Positions 7,356 to 16,677 of a stretch of 37,208 nt of DNA are shown here, piece after piece (position 1 is the first letter of the stretch; each line of letters starts with the position of its first letter). The notes under the pieces are model-generated. The model worked only from the letters and a program-made list of their open reading frames with translations. It did not search any database and was not told the origin of the DNA. Both the position numbers and the translations under genes were made by a program. This DNA is from an uncultured Methylococcaceae bacterium (GTDB lineage Bacteria; Pseudomonadota; Gammaproteobacteria; Methylococcales; Methylomonadaceae). The stretch lies in the NCBI GenBank assembly GCA_903839855.1, contig CAIMEB010000035.1, forward strand, positions 1 to 37,208, read 5' to 3'.

Positions 7356-9692
7356 TTAGAAATTTTGACCAAAATTGAATTGGAAGAACTGTGTTTGGTC
7401 TTTGCTGGTTACAACAGTGCCGGGGTCAATGCCGTTCGTTGGATTATAGGTGTTATAAGTATAGTTTCCTCTATTAAGAGGGTAAGCAGCACTCACTGAT
7501 AACGCACCAAAAGGCGATAGCCATTCACCTGAAAGACCCGTTGAAAACTTCATGTTACTCGCCGAAAATGTATTACTAAGGGATCCGGCATCGAAAAAAG
7601 CACCCAAGCGAACCGACTTGGTATCTGACATAAAGGGCACGGGGAAAAATAGCTCGGCATTAGCAATCATTTTAACGGAACCCCCCAAAGGATAACCGTT
7701 CGAGTCTCTAGGCCCCATGGTATTGTTTCTATAACCACGCACCGAGCCAGCCCCCCCCATAAAATAATTTTCAAAAAAGGGTAATGCATGAGTATTTCCA
7801 TAACCGCCTGCATAACCAATTTCACCATTTAATTTGAATGTAAAGTCTTTCGCTAATGGAAAATAACGCTGCTGCCTATAACCCACCTTGTAATACTCCA
7901 AATTACTACCCGGTATCGTTGCTACACCAGACAAACGCTGTTGAGCACCCGAGTTAGGAAACATTGCTCGGTTAAACGTATCATGCACCCAACTGATGCC
8001 CTGACTATACGTCAAGAAAGAACTCCCTTCCGCAACAATAAAGTCATTAATCTGTTTCGATGAATAAGCTGTTGTCCCTAATGAAGTATGCTTTACATCA
8101 GTATCAAAACGAATCTGATCAAACTCATTTAATGGGATTCCAAAATTGATGCCTGCATTCATAATATTAGTATTGTAGTTCGCGATATTAATCGCCCCAG
8201 CATTTCTCTTGGTATAACCCAGGTTATAACCTTGACTCACGCCATCCGTGGTAAAGTAAGGATTAGAAAAACCAAATTGATAACTGGTTAAATAACTACT
8301 GTTATTAAAAGCAATATTAACCTGCTTACCTGAACCAAAAATATTGTTCTGAGCAATATTTGCGTTCAACACAATACCCTGAACCTGAGAAAAACCAATA
8401 CCTGCCGATAAATTACCTGAAGATTTTTCGACAACCGTGTAATTAACATCAATCTGATCTGTTGTGCCAACAACAGGCGGATTTTCCACATTAACACTTT
8501 CAAAATAACCTAACCGTTCAAGGCGAGTCTTTGAACGTTGAATCTTGGCACTGGATGCCCAGCTCGCTTCCATTTGGCGCATTTCACGGCGTAGAACTTC
8601 ATCTCGTGTTTTAGAGTTACCGCTCATATTGATACGATGAACATAAACACGCTTACCGGGTTCTACAAAAAAAGCCATGTCGACGGTTTTTTGTCCCTCA
8701 TTAATTTCAGGTACCATATTCACGTTTGCAAACGCATAGCCTTCATCACCCAAACGATCTTGAATGGCTTTTGAGGTTTCAGTCGCATTTTTTCTAGAGA
8801 ACGTCTCACCTGGCCCAACAGTCATTAGCTTAATCAATTCATTCGGAGCAACCACCAGATTACCTGATAACTTGACTTTATTCAGCTTGTAAATATCACC
8901 TTCTTTAATATTGATAGTGACATAAATATCCTTTTTATCCGGCGTAATGGCGACCTGAGTAGACTCGACTGAAAAATTAATATAACCGCGATCCAGATAA
9001 TAAGAGCGCAATGTTTCCAAATCTGCGGCTAATTTCTGTTTAGAATATTGATCGTCTTTGGTATAAAAAGACAGTATATTCGACGTACTGAGTTCAAAGG
9101 CTTTAAGCAAGGTCTTTTCGTCAAAGGCAGTATTGCCAACAATATTGATCTGCTTAATTTTAGTCACTCGACCTTCAGAAATTTTAATATTAATGCCGAC
9201 CCGGTTTCGGGTCAAGTTGGCAACATCAATTTTGATCTTTAAACCATACTTACCATGACTCAAGTACTGCCGTGTCAACTCTTGCTCAACTTTATCCAAT
9301 ATTTGCCGATCAAATATTTTACCTTCAGCCAAACCTATCTTATCGAGTGCTTTAGTTAAATCGTCTTTACTCAGATCCTTATTACCTTCAAATACAATCT
9401 TTGCAATAGACGGGCGCTCAACCACATTAACAATCAGTGTTGAACCCTCTCTTTCCAGGGAAACATCTTTGAAAAATCCGGTTTTAAATAGTGCTTTAAT
9501 AGCGGGAGACACGTTGTCTAAAGAGAATTTCTCGCCCACATTCACTGGCAAATAACTATAAACAGTCCCTAACGCAATACGTTGCAAGCCTTTAACCTGA
9601 ATATCTCTAACAACAAACTCTTTACCCGCCTCAATCCTAGATGAGACCAGTAAACCAAGCAATAATAAGCAAGAAAAAGTATTTGATTTCAT
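7356..9692 (-). CDS. bamA: Outer membrane protein assembly factor BamA
   Basis: BamA is the central barrel of the BAM complex that folds beta-barrel proteins into the outer membrane. A signal peptide (about residues 1-22) precedes five POTRA domains (about 25-425), starting FVVRDIQVKGLQRI. A 16-strand barrel follows with the loop-6 motif VRGYR at 651-655, and the protein ends QFFQFNFGQNF with the expected terminal Phe. At 778 residues it is slightly shorter than the E. coli protein. It lies 79 bases after epmA; the usual upstream neighbour rseP is not here. The stretch before the ATG lacks a purine-rich ribosome binding site (it reads CCTCCTAC), which is odd for a highly expressed gene. Confidence 0.97.
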   Translation of the reverse strand: MKSNTFSCLLLLGLLVSSRIEAGKEFVVRDIQVKGLQRIALGTVYSYLPVNVGEKFSLDNVSPAIKALFKTGFFKDVSLEREGSTLIVNVVERPSIAKIVFEGNKDLSKDDLTKALDKIGLAEGKIFDRQILDKVEQELTRQYLSHGKYGLKIKIDVANLTRNRVGINIKISEGRVTKIKQINIVGNTAFDEKTLLKAFELSTSNILSFYTKDDQYSKQKLAADLETLRSYYLDRGYINFSVESTQVAITPDKKDIYVTINIKEGDIYKLNKVKLSGNLVVAPNELIKLMTVGPGETFSRKNATETSKAIQDRLGDEGYAFANVNMVPEINEGQKTVDMAFFVEPGKRVYVHRINMSGNSKTRDEVLRREMRQMEASWASSAKIQRSKTRLERLGYFESVNVENPPVVGTTDQIDVNYTVVEKSSGNLSAGIGFSQVQGIVLNANIAQNNIFGSGKQVNIAFNNSSYLTSYQFGFSNPYFTTDGVSQGYNLGYTKRNAGAINIANYNTNIMNAGINFGIPLNEFDQIRFDTDVKHTSLGTTAYSSKQINDFIVAEGSSFLTYSQGISWVHDTFNRAMFPNSGAQQRLSGVATIPGSNLEYYKVGYRQQRYFPLAKDFTFKLNGEIGYAGGYGNTHALPFFENYFMGGAGSVRGYRNNTMGPRDSNGYPLGGSVKMIANAELFFPVPFMSDTKSVRLGAFFDAGSLSNTFSASNMKFSTGLSGEWLSPFGALSVSAAYPLNRGNYTYNTYNPTNGIDPGTVVTSKDQTQFFQFNFGQNF

Positions 9693-9743
9693 GTAGGAGG
9701 TTAAAAATAAAAGATCAAAGTCTAAACAATTAAAAACAGTTGA

Positions 9744-9752
9744 ATTATATCA
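9744..9752 (-). promoter_or_regulatory. Possible extended -10 promoter element for bamA
   Basis: The minus strand reads TGATATAAT, an extended -10 box (TGN before a perfect TATAAT), about 45 bases before the expected transcript leader of bamA. No good -35 box is visible, which is allowed for extended -10 promoters. Prediction by eye only. Confidence 0.3.
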
Positions 9753-9771
9753 CAGTAAATATTAAATAATC

Positions 9772-10752
9772 TTAAGCCCTATGGACAGGAAACCCAAGCA
9801 CATCATTAATGCTTAAACTACCTGTCAATGCCATTATTAGACGATCCAGACCAATAGCCATACCAGAACACTCTGGCAAACCATGTTCCATAGCAGCAAT
9901 AAGATGTTTGTCTTTAACAGTGCCTGGACGGTTATTTTGTAATCTAACAGCTATTTCCTCATCAAACCGCTTATTCTGCTCTCGAGCATCCGTCAATTCA
10001 TAATAGCCATTACCCAATTCAATGCCGTTAATAAACACCTCAATACGGTCTGTAATGAGTGGATTAAGAGGATTGATACGCGCTAAGGAAGATTGACAGA
10101 CAGGATAACCGTAAACCATGCAGACAGCATTTTCTCCCAGATGAGACTGAATATAGTGGCTAAAAATAAAATCTAGCCACAAGCCGTGCTCATAACCACA
10201 AATAGCCAAAGCTTCGGACTGACCATTAGCCAACGCGAAAGTGCTATAATCGACATAAGAAAACGTTAAAGAGTTCAATCCCGTATAACGCTGAAATACA
10301 TCTTGATAAGTAAAGCGCTGAGTTGCGTCTAAAGACAAATATCCCTGACTCAGAGTTTCAATCAATTCTGAAATTTCATCCATTAACTCAGTTAAGGTAA
10401 ATCCGACTCTATACCATTCCAGCATAGTAAATTCAGGGTTATGAAAGCGCCCTGATTCACCATTTCGAAAGGCTTTACAAATCTGGTAAATAGAACCACT
10501 ACCCGCAGCCAGCAACCTTTTCATTGCAAACTCAGGTGACGTTTGCAAAAACAACTTATCACGCTGTGGATGAGCAATATAATCCGTAGTAAAAAAATCT
10601 AATTGTGGATCTGTTCCACACGCATGCCCCAACAAAGGTGTTTCAACTTCAAGCACAGCTCTTGCTGAAAAAAAATCCCTTATGCTATTAAATACTTGCG
10701 CTCTTAACCGCAGAATATCAATAGCACAGGTTGGCTGCCAATCCTTAAGCAC
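9772..10752 (-). CDS. epmA: Elongation factor P--(R)-beta-lysine ligase EpmA (GenX/PoxA)
   Basis: EpmA is a truncated lysyl-tRNA synthetase paralogue that attaches (R)-beta-lysine to Lys34 of EF-P. It has the class II synthetase core without the tRNA anticodon-binding domain: FLQTSPEFAMKRLL (motif 2 region), RNGESGRFHNPEFTMLEWY, GIELGNGYYELTD and the motif 3 ATP site ECSGMAIGLDRLIMAL. At 326 residues it matches E. coli EpmA (325). The start is GTG, which overlaps the efp stop codon by one base (TAGTG), so it is translationally coupled to its substrate gene. Confidence 0.96.
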   Translation of the reverse strand: MLKDWQPTCAIDILRLRAQVFNSIRDFFSARAVLEVETPLLGHACGTDPQLDFFTTDYIAHPQRDKLFLQTSPEFAMKRLLAAGSGSIYQICKAFRNGESGRFHNPEFTMLEWYRVGFTLTELMDEISELIETLSQGYLSLDATQRFTYQDVFQRYTGLNSLTFSYVDYSTFALANGQSEALAICGYEHGLWLDFIFSHYIQSHLGENAVCMVYGYPVCQSSLARINPLNPLITDRIEVFINGIELGNGYYELTDAREQNKRFDEEIAVRLQNNRPGTVKDKHLIAAMEHGLPECSGMAIGLDRLIMALTGSLSINDVLGFPVHRA

Positions 10753-11321
10753 TATTCTTTTACACGTGAAATATATTCACCGGTACGGGTATCGACTTTA
10801 ATCACTTCACCTTGCTGAACAAATAACGGTACCCTCACCACCGCACCTGTTTCTAATTTAGCAGGTTTACCACCACCACCCGACGTATCACCACGAACAC
10901 CCGGATCAGTCTCAACAATAGCTAATTCAACAAAGTTAATCGGTGTTACTGATAAAGGTGCGTCGTTCCAAAGCGTAACGGTGCAGTTATCCTGATCTTT
11001 AAGCCATTTACAGGCATCCCCGACTAATTTTTCATCGCATTGATATTGTTCAAACGTATCCGGCACCATAAAGTGCCTAAACTCACCATCGCTATATAGA
11101 TATTGCATCCCAACGTCGATAACATCCGCGCTGTCGAGAGACTCGCCCGATTTAAAGGTTCGCTCAATCACCCGTCCCGTTTTAAGATTTCTAATTTTTA
11201 CCCGATTAAAGGCTTGCCCCTTACCTGGCTTTACAAACTCATTTTCGATAATTGCGCAAGGATCATTATCTAACATGACTTTCAACCCTGCTTTGAACTC
11301 ATTGGTACTGTAAATGGCCAT
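10752..11321 (-). CDS. efp: Elongation factor P
   Basis: EF-P relieves ribosome stalling at polyproline stretches. The true start is the ATG at 11321 ([14 protein letters not shown]), with GAGGAT five bases upstream. A longer frame reaching 11417 would add 32 unrelated residues and run into the divergent epmB. The modified lysine is K34 in [15 protein letters not shown], at the standard position. The KOW-like domain I and the two OB domains follow, ending [13 protein letters not shown]. With EpmA next door and EpmB divergent, this EF-P is expected to carry beta-lysine rather than rhamnose. Confidence 0.97.
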   Translation of the reverse strand: MAIYSTNEFKAGLKVMLDNDPCAIIENEFVKPGKGQAFNRVKIRNLKTGRVIERTFKSGESLDSADVIDVGMQYLYSDGEFRHFMVPDTFEQYQCDEKLVGDACKWLKDQDNCTVTLWNDAPLSVTPINFVELAIVETDPGVRGDTSGGGGKPAKLETGAVVRVPLFVQQGEVIKVDTRTGEYISRVKE

Positions 11322-11358
11322 TCTATCCTCAATATGACAAACAATATAAAACGAACAC

Positions 11359-11366
11359 ATTATAAT
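11359..11366. promoter_or_regulatory. Back-to-back -10 boxes shared by efp and epmB
   Basis: The 8-base palindrome ATTATAAT gives a perfect TATAAT on both strands in the 84-base gap between the divergent efp and epmB starts. The predicted leaders would be about 31 bases (efp) and 33 bases (epmB). The -35 regions are weak on both sides. Use of one site would exclude the other. Confidence 0.4.
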
Positions 11367-11405
11367 GGACGTAACAATTGATAGAAACTTTAAATAATCA
11401 TTTTC

Positions 11406-12416
11406 ATGTTTGACCACACAAGCGAAACCCTACACTTTACTAAAAATTGGCAGCAACAACTGACCGAGGCGTTTAACAATATTGAAGATTTATGCCATTA
11501 TCTGCAGCTAGCTCTTGAGGATTTACCGACGTCTGTCAGTGCAACCAAAAATTTCCCTTTAAGAGTTCCCGTCAGTTTTGCCGCCAGCATTCAAAAAGGT
11601 AATCCTAACGATCCTCTATTACGGCAAGTATTGCCAATTAAAGATGAGCTTTCAATATACTCTGGCTTTAATAACGACCCTGTGGGAGATTTAGCCTCTA
11701 CGGTTGAGGTAGGTGTGTTACATAAATATCACGGTAGAGTATTATTGATTAATACGGGGAGCTGTGCAATTAACTGTCGCTATTGTTTTCGACGAAACTT
11801 TCCCTATTCAGATAGCCAACTCAGCAAGCAATATGAAGATAGCGGTATTCAATACCTTAACGAACACACCGAAGTTTCTGAAGTCATTTTAAGTGGTGGT
11901 GACCCCTTATCATTAAATGATGAACGGTTGAAAAGTATTGTTCAAAAATTAAACGCCATCAAACATTTAAAACGCATCCGAATTCATACTCGCCTACCTA
12001 TTGTTTTACCGGCCAGAATAACAGAAAGCCTTATTACAACCTTAACCGGAAGCACCCAACAAGTAGTACTTGTGGTTCACTGTAATCATGCTAACGAGAT
12101 AAACGTCCGGGTTAAAAACGCCTTGGATTTATTACGAAACAACGGCATTAACCTATTTAATCAATCCGTTTTACTAAAAGATGTCAATGATCAACCAAAC
12201 ACTCTTTGTGACTTAAGTGAGAGCCTTTTTGCACACGGTGTAATACCTTACTACCTACATCTATTGGACAAAGCGACAGGAACCGGACATTTTGAAGTGT
12301 CAGAAACAATCGCTAAAGAACTTATTAAACAAATGCAACTCAGACTACCCGGCTATTTAGTACCTAAACTAGTTAAAGAACAGGCGGGAGCTTTGTCAAA
12401 ACAAACTGTTTTATAA
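11406..12416 (+). CDS. epmB: EF-P beta-lysylation protein EpmB (lysine 2,3-aminomutase family)
   Basis: EpmB is a radical SAM, PLP-dependent enzyme that isomerises (S)-alpha-lysine to (R)-beta-lysine for EpmA. The iron-sulfur ligands are C120, C124 and C127 in [13 protein letters not shown], the standard CxxxCxxC pattern. [10 protein letters not shown] and the [13 protein letters not shown] segment are family hallmarks. The C-terminal region holds [12 protein letters not shown] and [17 protein letters not shown]. At 336 residues it is close to E. coli EpmB (342). It is divergent from efp, so all three EF-P pathway genes except the hydroxylase gene epmC sit together. Confidence 0.95.
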   Translation: MFDHTSETLHFTKNWQQQLTEAFNNIEDLCHYLQLALEDLPTSVSATKNFPLRVPVSFAASIQKGNPNDPLLRQVLPIKDELSIYSGFNNDPVGDLASTVEVGVLHKYHGRVLLINTGSCAINCRYCFRRNFPYSDSQLSKQYEDSGIQYLNEHTEVSEVILSGGDPLSLNDERLKSIVQKLNAIKHLKRIRIHTRLPIVLPARITESLITTLTGSTQQVVLVVHCNHANEINVRVKNALDLLRNNGINLFNQSVLLKDVNDQPNTLCDLSESLFAHGVIPYYLHLLDKATGTGHFEVSETIAKELIKQMQLRLPGYLVPKLVKEQAGALSKQTVL

Positions 12417-12476
12417 GTCAAACTCCACATCATGCTTAAAACTAGTGAACGCACCCCGCCCTAGTCACATAACCGC

Positions 12477-13028
12477 CTATTTCGGTTTTAAGGCCTTAAA
12501 TTGCTTAAATTTAATTGCCTGCTCCAAAAAACCAGCCGGATTAATCGGTACCGAATCAATTGCCAGTATCGCCCCTAACTCACTCATCGCTTTTTGATAA
12601 ACCTTACGCTTAAAATACACCACATCATTCAATGGCTCCCAATAATCCACCCAACGCCAACTATCGAACTCGGGCTTCGCACACTGGTCAAACCGCACAT
12701 TTGAATCTTGAGTTAATAAACGCAACATGTACCAAATTTGTTTTTGTCCGATGCACAATGGCATAGAACTCTTACGAATATAGCGCTCGGGTAATTGGTA
12801 TCTCAACCAATAGCGTGTTCGCCCCAGCAATTCAACGTGTTGTTGCTGTAAGCCTGTTTCTTCCCACAATTCCCGATACATCGCGGTTTCAGGGTCTTCG
12901 TTATCATTGATTCCGCCTTGCGGAAACTGCCAAGCATTTACGCCCATCCGTTTTGCCCAAAACACACGACCCTCGTCATTGCAAAGGATGATCCCGACAT
13001 TCGGTCGGTATCCTTTAGAGTCTATCAT
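12477..13028 (-). CDS. rppH: RNA pyrophosphohydrolase RppH (Nudix)
   Basis: RppH removes pyrophosphate from the 5' end of mRNAs and so starts RNase E-dependent decay. It starts [20 protein letters not shown] as in other RppH proteins. It has a complete Nudix box from G38 to L60, with E44, R52, E53, E56 and E57 in place. The box reads [10 protein letters not shown] where many homologues have Gly in place of the second Asn. At 183 residues it is slightly longer than the E. coli protein. It is divergent from the HAD phosphatase, a neighbour pair also found in pseudomonads. Confidence 0.95.
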   Translation of the reverse strand: MIDSKGYRPNVGIILCNDEGRVFWAKRMGVNAWQFPQGGINDNEDPETAMYRELWEETGLQQQHVELLGRTRYWLRYQLPERYIRKSSMPLCIGQKQIWYMLRLLTQDSNVRFDQCAKPEFDSWRWVDYWEPLNDVVYFKRKVYQKAMSELGAILAIDSVPINPAGFLEQAIKFKQFKALKPK

Positions 13029-13103
13029 GTTAAAACCCGTATCTTTTATCTACCCTATCTTAATCTGACTCATTGGTTAAATTACAAAATAGGTTAGGTT
13101 GTT

Positions 13104-13109
13104 TATAAT
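13104..13109 (+). promoter_or_regulatory. Possible -10 box for the HAD phosphatase operon
   Basis: A perfect TATAAT lies about 75 bases before the GTG start at 13184. The -35 region (TTACAA, 16 bases upstream) matches the consensus in only three of six positions. An AGGAT ribosome binding site precedes the GTG. Confidence 0.3.
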
Positions 13110-13183
13110 GGCTCCATTGTTCCATAAAAGCTACTTAGATACCAGAGCGCACAGCCCTTTTAATTACTTCAGACAGGATTAAC

Positions 13184-13873
13184 GTGAGTTTAGCAATTTT
13201 TGATTTAGATAATACCCTGATAGCCGATGACAGCGATTACTTGTGGGGACAGTTTCTTGTCGACCAACGCATTGTTGATAGATCTTATTATGAAGATTCC
13301 AACTTGAAATTCTACAATCAATATAAGCAAGGTACCCTAGATATCGTCGAATTTTTAACGTTTTCTCTAAAGCCTTTAGCAGATAATAACCCAGCCCAAC
13401 TTGTTAAATGGCGCTCTCAATTTATACAGGAAATCATTACCCCTCTATTATTGAAGCCGGCTCAGGAACTGATTGCCAAACACAAAGCCAAGGGTGATAC
13501 CTTATTGGTTATCACCGCAACCAACCGCTTTGTTACCGAACCCATCGTACAACTTTACGGCATTGATCATTTATTGGCTACAACCCCAACGTTTATTGAA
13601 GGAAAATATACCGGTGGTTTTGATGGCCTTCCTTGCTTCCAGGAGGGTAAAGTCAAACTATTAGAAAAGTGGTTACAAAACACCTCAACTGAAACAATGC
13701 AAGGTAGCTGGTTTTATAGCGATTCACATAACGACTTGCCCTTACTTAAATTAGTCGATCATCCTGTCGCTGTTGACCCTGATGAAAAGCTCACCACCTA
13801 TGCGGAAACTAATCACTGGCCTATTATTAGCTTAAGACAAGAAAAATGTCCTACTGACCATTTTCAGAAGTAA
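13184..13873 (+). CDS. HAD-superfamily hydrolase, subfamily IB (phosphoserine phosphatase-like)
   Basis: This predicted phosphatase has the HAD nucleophile motif DLDNT at residues 7-11 (IFDLDNTLIADDSDYLW). Motif II is LLVITATNRF and motif III/IV is FYSDSHNDLPLLKLVDHPVAV. The cap lies between motifs I and II, as in the SerB-like subfamily IB. At 229 residues it fits the family. The substrate is not known; phosphoserine is only one possibility, and relatives next to rppH in pseudomonads are also unassigned. The start is GTG with an AGGAT ribosome binding site. It precedes the acyl-CoA synthetase fusion by 71 bases. Confidence 0.88.
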   Translation: MSLAIFDLDNTLIADDSDYLWGQFLVDQRIVDRSYYEDSNLKFYNQYKQGTLDIVEFLTFSLKPLADNNPAQLVKWRSQFIQEIITPLLLKPAQELIAKHKAKGDTLLVITATNRFVTEPIVQLYGIDHLLATTPTFIEGKYTGGFDGLPCFQEGKVKLLEKWLQNTSTETMQGSWFYSDSHNDLPLLKLVDHPVAVDPDEKLTTYAETNHWPIISLRQEKCPTDHFQK

Positions 13874-13944
13874 ATCATTACACCCAATTTTCATAAATAC
13901 CCGTTACACTTAACAACTTTAATCATTCTTACACTGGAATATTC

Positions 13945-16626
13945 ATGGGACCACATTATTTAAACCGTTTTTTTACGCCTAAATCAGTGGCTATTGTTGG
14001 CGCTTCAGAACGCGAAGAGAGCGTAGGCTATCGATTATTGCTAAATATGCAGGAAGCAGGGTTTTCTGGAGGGCTTTATCCAGTCAACAATAAACGTGAA
14101 CAATTATTAGGTTTAAAAGCCTACCCCGATTTAAGTGCCGTACCTGAGGAATTGGACTTAGTCGTTATTGCCACGCCAGCACCCAGCGTACCCAATATTA
14201 TGCGTCAATGCGGAGAAAAAGGCGTTACCTCGGTCATCATCATCACCGCCGGATTTGGTGAATTAGGTGTGGAAGGCAAAAGACTTGAGCAAGAAGTGCT
14301 TGATATCGCTCACCGCTATAGTATTCGACTGATTGGCCCGAACTGCTTAGGCGTTATTCGCCCAAGCGGACAACTTAACGCAACGTTTGGTGATGGTATA
14401 GTTAAAGAGGGCAGTTTAGCGTTGCTCTCTCAATCGGGTGCAGTCTGCACAGCCATTTTAGACTGGGCTAAAATACAGGACATTGGGTTTTCTACTGTGG
14501 TTTCGATGGGCGCAGCAGCGGATATTGATTTCGGTGAAGTCCTCGATTATTTAGCCACCGATAGTAAAACCACCGGTATATTGATGTATGTGGAAGGCAT
14601 TCGGGATGCCCGTCGATTTTTAAGTGGTCTGAAAGCAGCTGCCCGCTTAAAACCCGTCATTCTCATTAAATCAGGCCGTCATGAAGCAGGCTGCAAAGCC
14701 GCCATGTCTCATACGGGCGCCATGGTCGGTGGCGATAACGTTTTTGATGCAGCCATTGCTCGCGCAGGTGTCGTTAGAGCCTATAGCATCACTGAGTTAT
14801 TCTCGGCTGCACGCGTATTAGCTAATAACTATGTGGTTAAAAAAGATCGTTTAGCGATTATTACCAACGCAGGCGGACCAGGTGTGATGAGTACAGACCG
14901 GGCTGAAGATGTGGGTATACAAATGGCTGAACTAAGTACTGCCAGCATGGAAGCCTTAAATGCTGTTTTACCTGTACACTGGTCTCATGCGAATCCTATT
15001 GATATCTTGGGTGATGCTACCTCAGAGCGTTACCAAAAAGCCTTGGAAGTGTGTCTTGACGATAATAGTATAGATGGTGTGCTCGTTATTCTAACCCCTC
15101 AAGCAATGACCGAACCTACCCAAGTAGCTCAATGCATTATTGACGGTGCAAAAAACAGTAATAAACCCGTCTTGGCATCATGGACAGGTGGCGCAAAAGT
15201 GCAAGAAGGCCGCAACCTTTTTGCTAACAGTAAAGTTGCACACTTCAATACGCCTGAAACCGCAGTGGATGCCTTTGCTTTTTTAGCAAACTATGCTGAA
15301 AATCAAATCCTGTTAAAGCAGATTCCCTCTACCGCCAAAGAGCTTGCCAAACCGGATGTAGAAGGCGCTCGCTTAATTATTGAGCGGATTCTTTCAGAAG
15401 GCCGTCAAGTTCTGACTGCGCAAGAGTCAAAAGCGATATTGGCCGCATTTCACATTCCAGTCACCCAAACTATTACCGTCACTAGCGCCAAAGACGCGAT
15501 GATTGCAGCCGAAACGTTGCGGTTTCCAGTGGTATTAAAAGTTAACATGGCTGAATTCAGCCACAAATCTGATATCGGTGGCGTTAGACTTAACATAAAC
15601 AGCGTTCAGGATATCTCCCGTCACTATGCAGAAATGGAAGCTGCTATAAAACAGGCTTACCCTGAAATAACTGAAGTGGGCATGACTGTTGAACCTATGT
15701 ATAAATCCCCAAGTGGTCGTGAACTTATGGTAGGTGTGGTCAGAGATCCGGTATTTGGGCCTGCAATTAGCTTCGGTTTAGGTGGCACCATGGTGGAGAT
15801 ATTACAGGATAATGCCGTTGCCATACCGCCGCTTAACGCCTATATGGTTGAGCAAATGATTGCAAAAACCAAGGCAGCTAAATATCTGAAAGCTTTCCGT
15901 CAATTACCACCTGCCAATAGTAAAGCACTCATTGATACCTTACTGAATGTATCTATCATGGTAAGTGAGCTGCCGGAAATTCTGGAACTGGATATTAACC
16001 CGCTGATCGTCGATGAACACGGTGCAATGGCAGTAGATGCCCGTATTAAAGCAGAGCTATCACATCAACTCACCCGTTATTCACACATGGCGATACATCC
16101 GTATCCGCATGAACTGATACAACATCATCAATTGACGAATGGCGTTAATATCACTATCCGCCCTATCCGGCCTGAAGATGCTAACCTGGAAACAAACTTT
16201 CACAGCCGTCTCTCTGACCGCACTAAATATTTTCGCTTCATGCAAGCCCTGCAGGAATTAACACCTGAAATGATCGTACGTTTTACACAAATCGATTATG
16301 ATCGTGAAATGGCATTTGTTGCTGTCACTGAAGATCAAAACCAGCCCTGTGAACTCGCCGTGGGACGTTATGTGATGAACCCCGATGGTAACTCTGTCGA
16401 GTTTGCTTTAGTGGTTGCCGATGATAGTCACTGCCTAGGTATAGGAACCCGACTCATGACCACCCTCATGCATACTGCAAAATCGAAAGGTATGTCATTT
16501 TTTGAAGGTGAAGTGCTTGCTATTAACAAACCCATGCTATCGCTTATAAAGAAACTAGGCTTCAGTATAGAGCCTATAGCTGATGATCATGAAGTTGTGC
16601 GAGTCGTTAAGGATTTGAGACAATAA
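13945..16626 (+). CDS. ADP-forming acyl-CoA synthetase fused to GNAT acetyltransferase (Pat/PatZ-like)
   Basis: The order of domains matches the Pat/PatZ (YfiQ) protein lysine acetyltransferases, and the 893-residue length does too. A CoA-binding domain covers about residues 5-135 (SVAIVGASEREESVGYRLL). Two succinyl-CoA-ligase-like domains run to about 460 (GPNCLGVIRP, LLSQSGAVCTAILDW). An ATP-grasp domain covers about 485-710 (FPVVLKVN, HKSDIGGVRLN, ELDINPLIVDEHGAMAVDAR). A GNAT domain covers about 735-893, with the acetyl-CoA loop CLGIGTRLMTTL. His256 lies in MSHTGAMVGG, where active ADP-forming synthetases carry the phosphorylated His, as I recall; enteric Pat is said to lack it. It may therefore still make acyl-CoA as well as acetylate proteins such as Acs. 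Confidence 0.88.
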   Translation: MGPHYLNRFFTPKSVAIVGASEREESVGYRLLLNMQEAGFSGGLYPVNNKREQLLGLKAYPDLSAVPEELDLVVIATPAPSVPNIMRQCGEKGVTSVIIITAGFGELGVEGKRLEQEVLDIAHRYSIRLIGPNCLGVIRPSGQLNATFGDGIVKEGSLALLSQSGAVCTAILDWAKIQDIGFSTVVSMGAAADIDFGEVLDYLATDSKTTGILMYVEGIRDARRFLSGLKAAARLKPVILIKSGRHEAGCKAAMSHTGAMVGGDNVFDAAIARAGVVRAYSITELFSAARVLANNYVVKKDRLAIITNAGGPGVMSTDRAEDVGIQMAELSTASMEALNAVLPVHWSHANPIDILGDATSERYQKALEVCLDDNSIDGVLVILTPQAMTEPTQVAQCIIDGAKNSNKPVLASWTGGAKVQEGRNLFANSKVAHFNTPETAVDAFAFLANYAENQILLKQIPSTAKELAKPDVEGARLIIERILSEGRQVLTAQESKAILAAFHIPVTQTITVTSAKDAMIAAETLRFPVVLKVNMAEFSHKSDIGGVRLNINSVQDISRHYAEMEAAIKQAYPEITEVGMTVEPMYKSPSGRELMVGVVRDPVFGPAISFGLGGTMVEILQDNAVAIPPLNAYMVEQMIAKTKAAKYLKAFRQLPPANSKALIDTLLNVSIMVSELPEILELDINPLIVDEHGAMAVDARIKAELSHQLTRYSHMAIHPYPHELIQHHQLTNGVNITIRPIRPEDANLETNFHSRLSDRTKYFRFMQALQELTPEMIVRFTQIDYDREMAFVAVTEDQNQPCELAVGRYVMNPDGNSVEFALVVADDSHCLGIGTRLMTTLMHTAKSKGMSFFEGEVLAINKPMLSLIKKLGFSIEPIADDHEVVRVVKDLRQ

Positions 16627-16677
16627 ATAACGTCATAACGTAACCCTTAGATTAATTACTACTCAACAGGCCAATTC

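Noticed and set aside
9048-9242. Plus-strand frame inside bamA and similar frames opposite topA, lpxA, glgP, rodA, gatB and amtB
   Set aside because: All lie wholly within strong conserved genes on the other strand or frame and show no family motifs.
11322-11417. N-terminal extension of efp to an upstream start at 11417
   Set aside because: The 32 extra residues are unlike any EF-P, they overlap the divergent epmB start, and the ATG at 11321 has a good ribosome binding site and puts the modified lysine at position 34.
12469-12487. AACCG...CGGTT hairpin as an epmB terminator
   Set aside because: Only five base pairs, overlaps the rppH stop, and the following T-run is too short.
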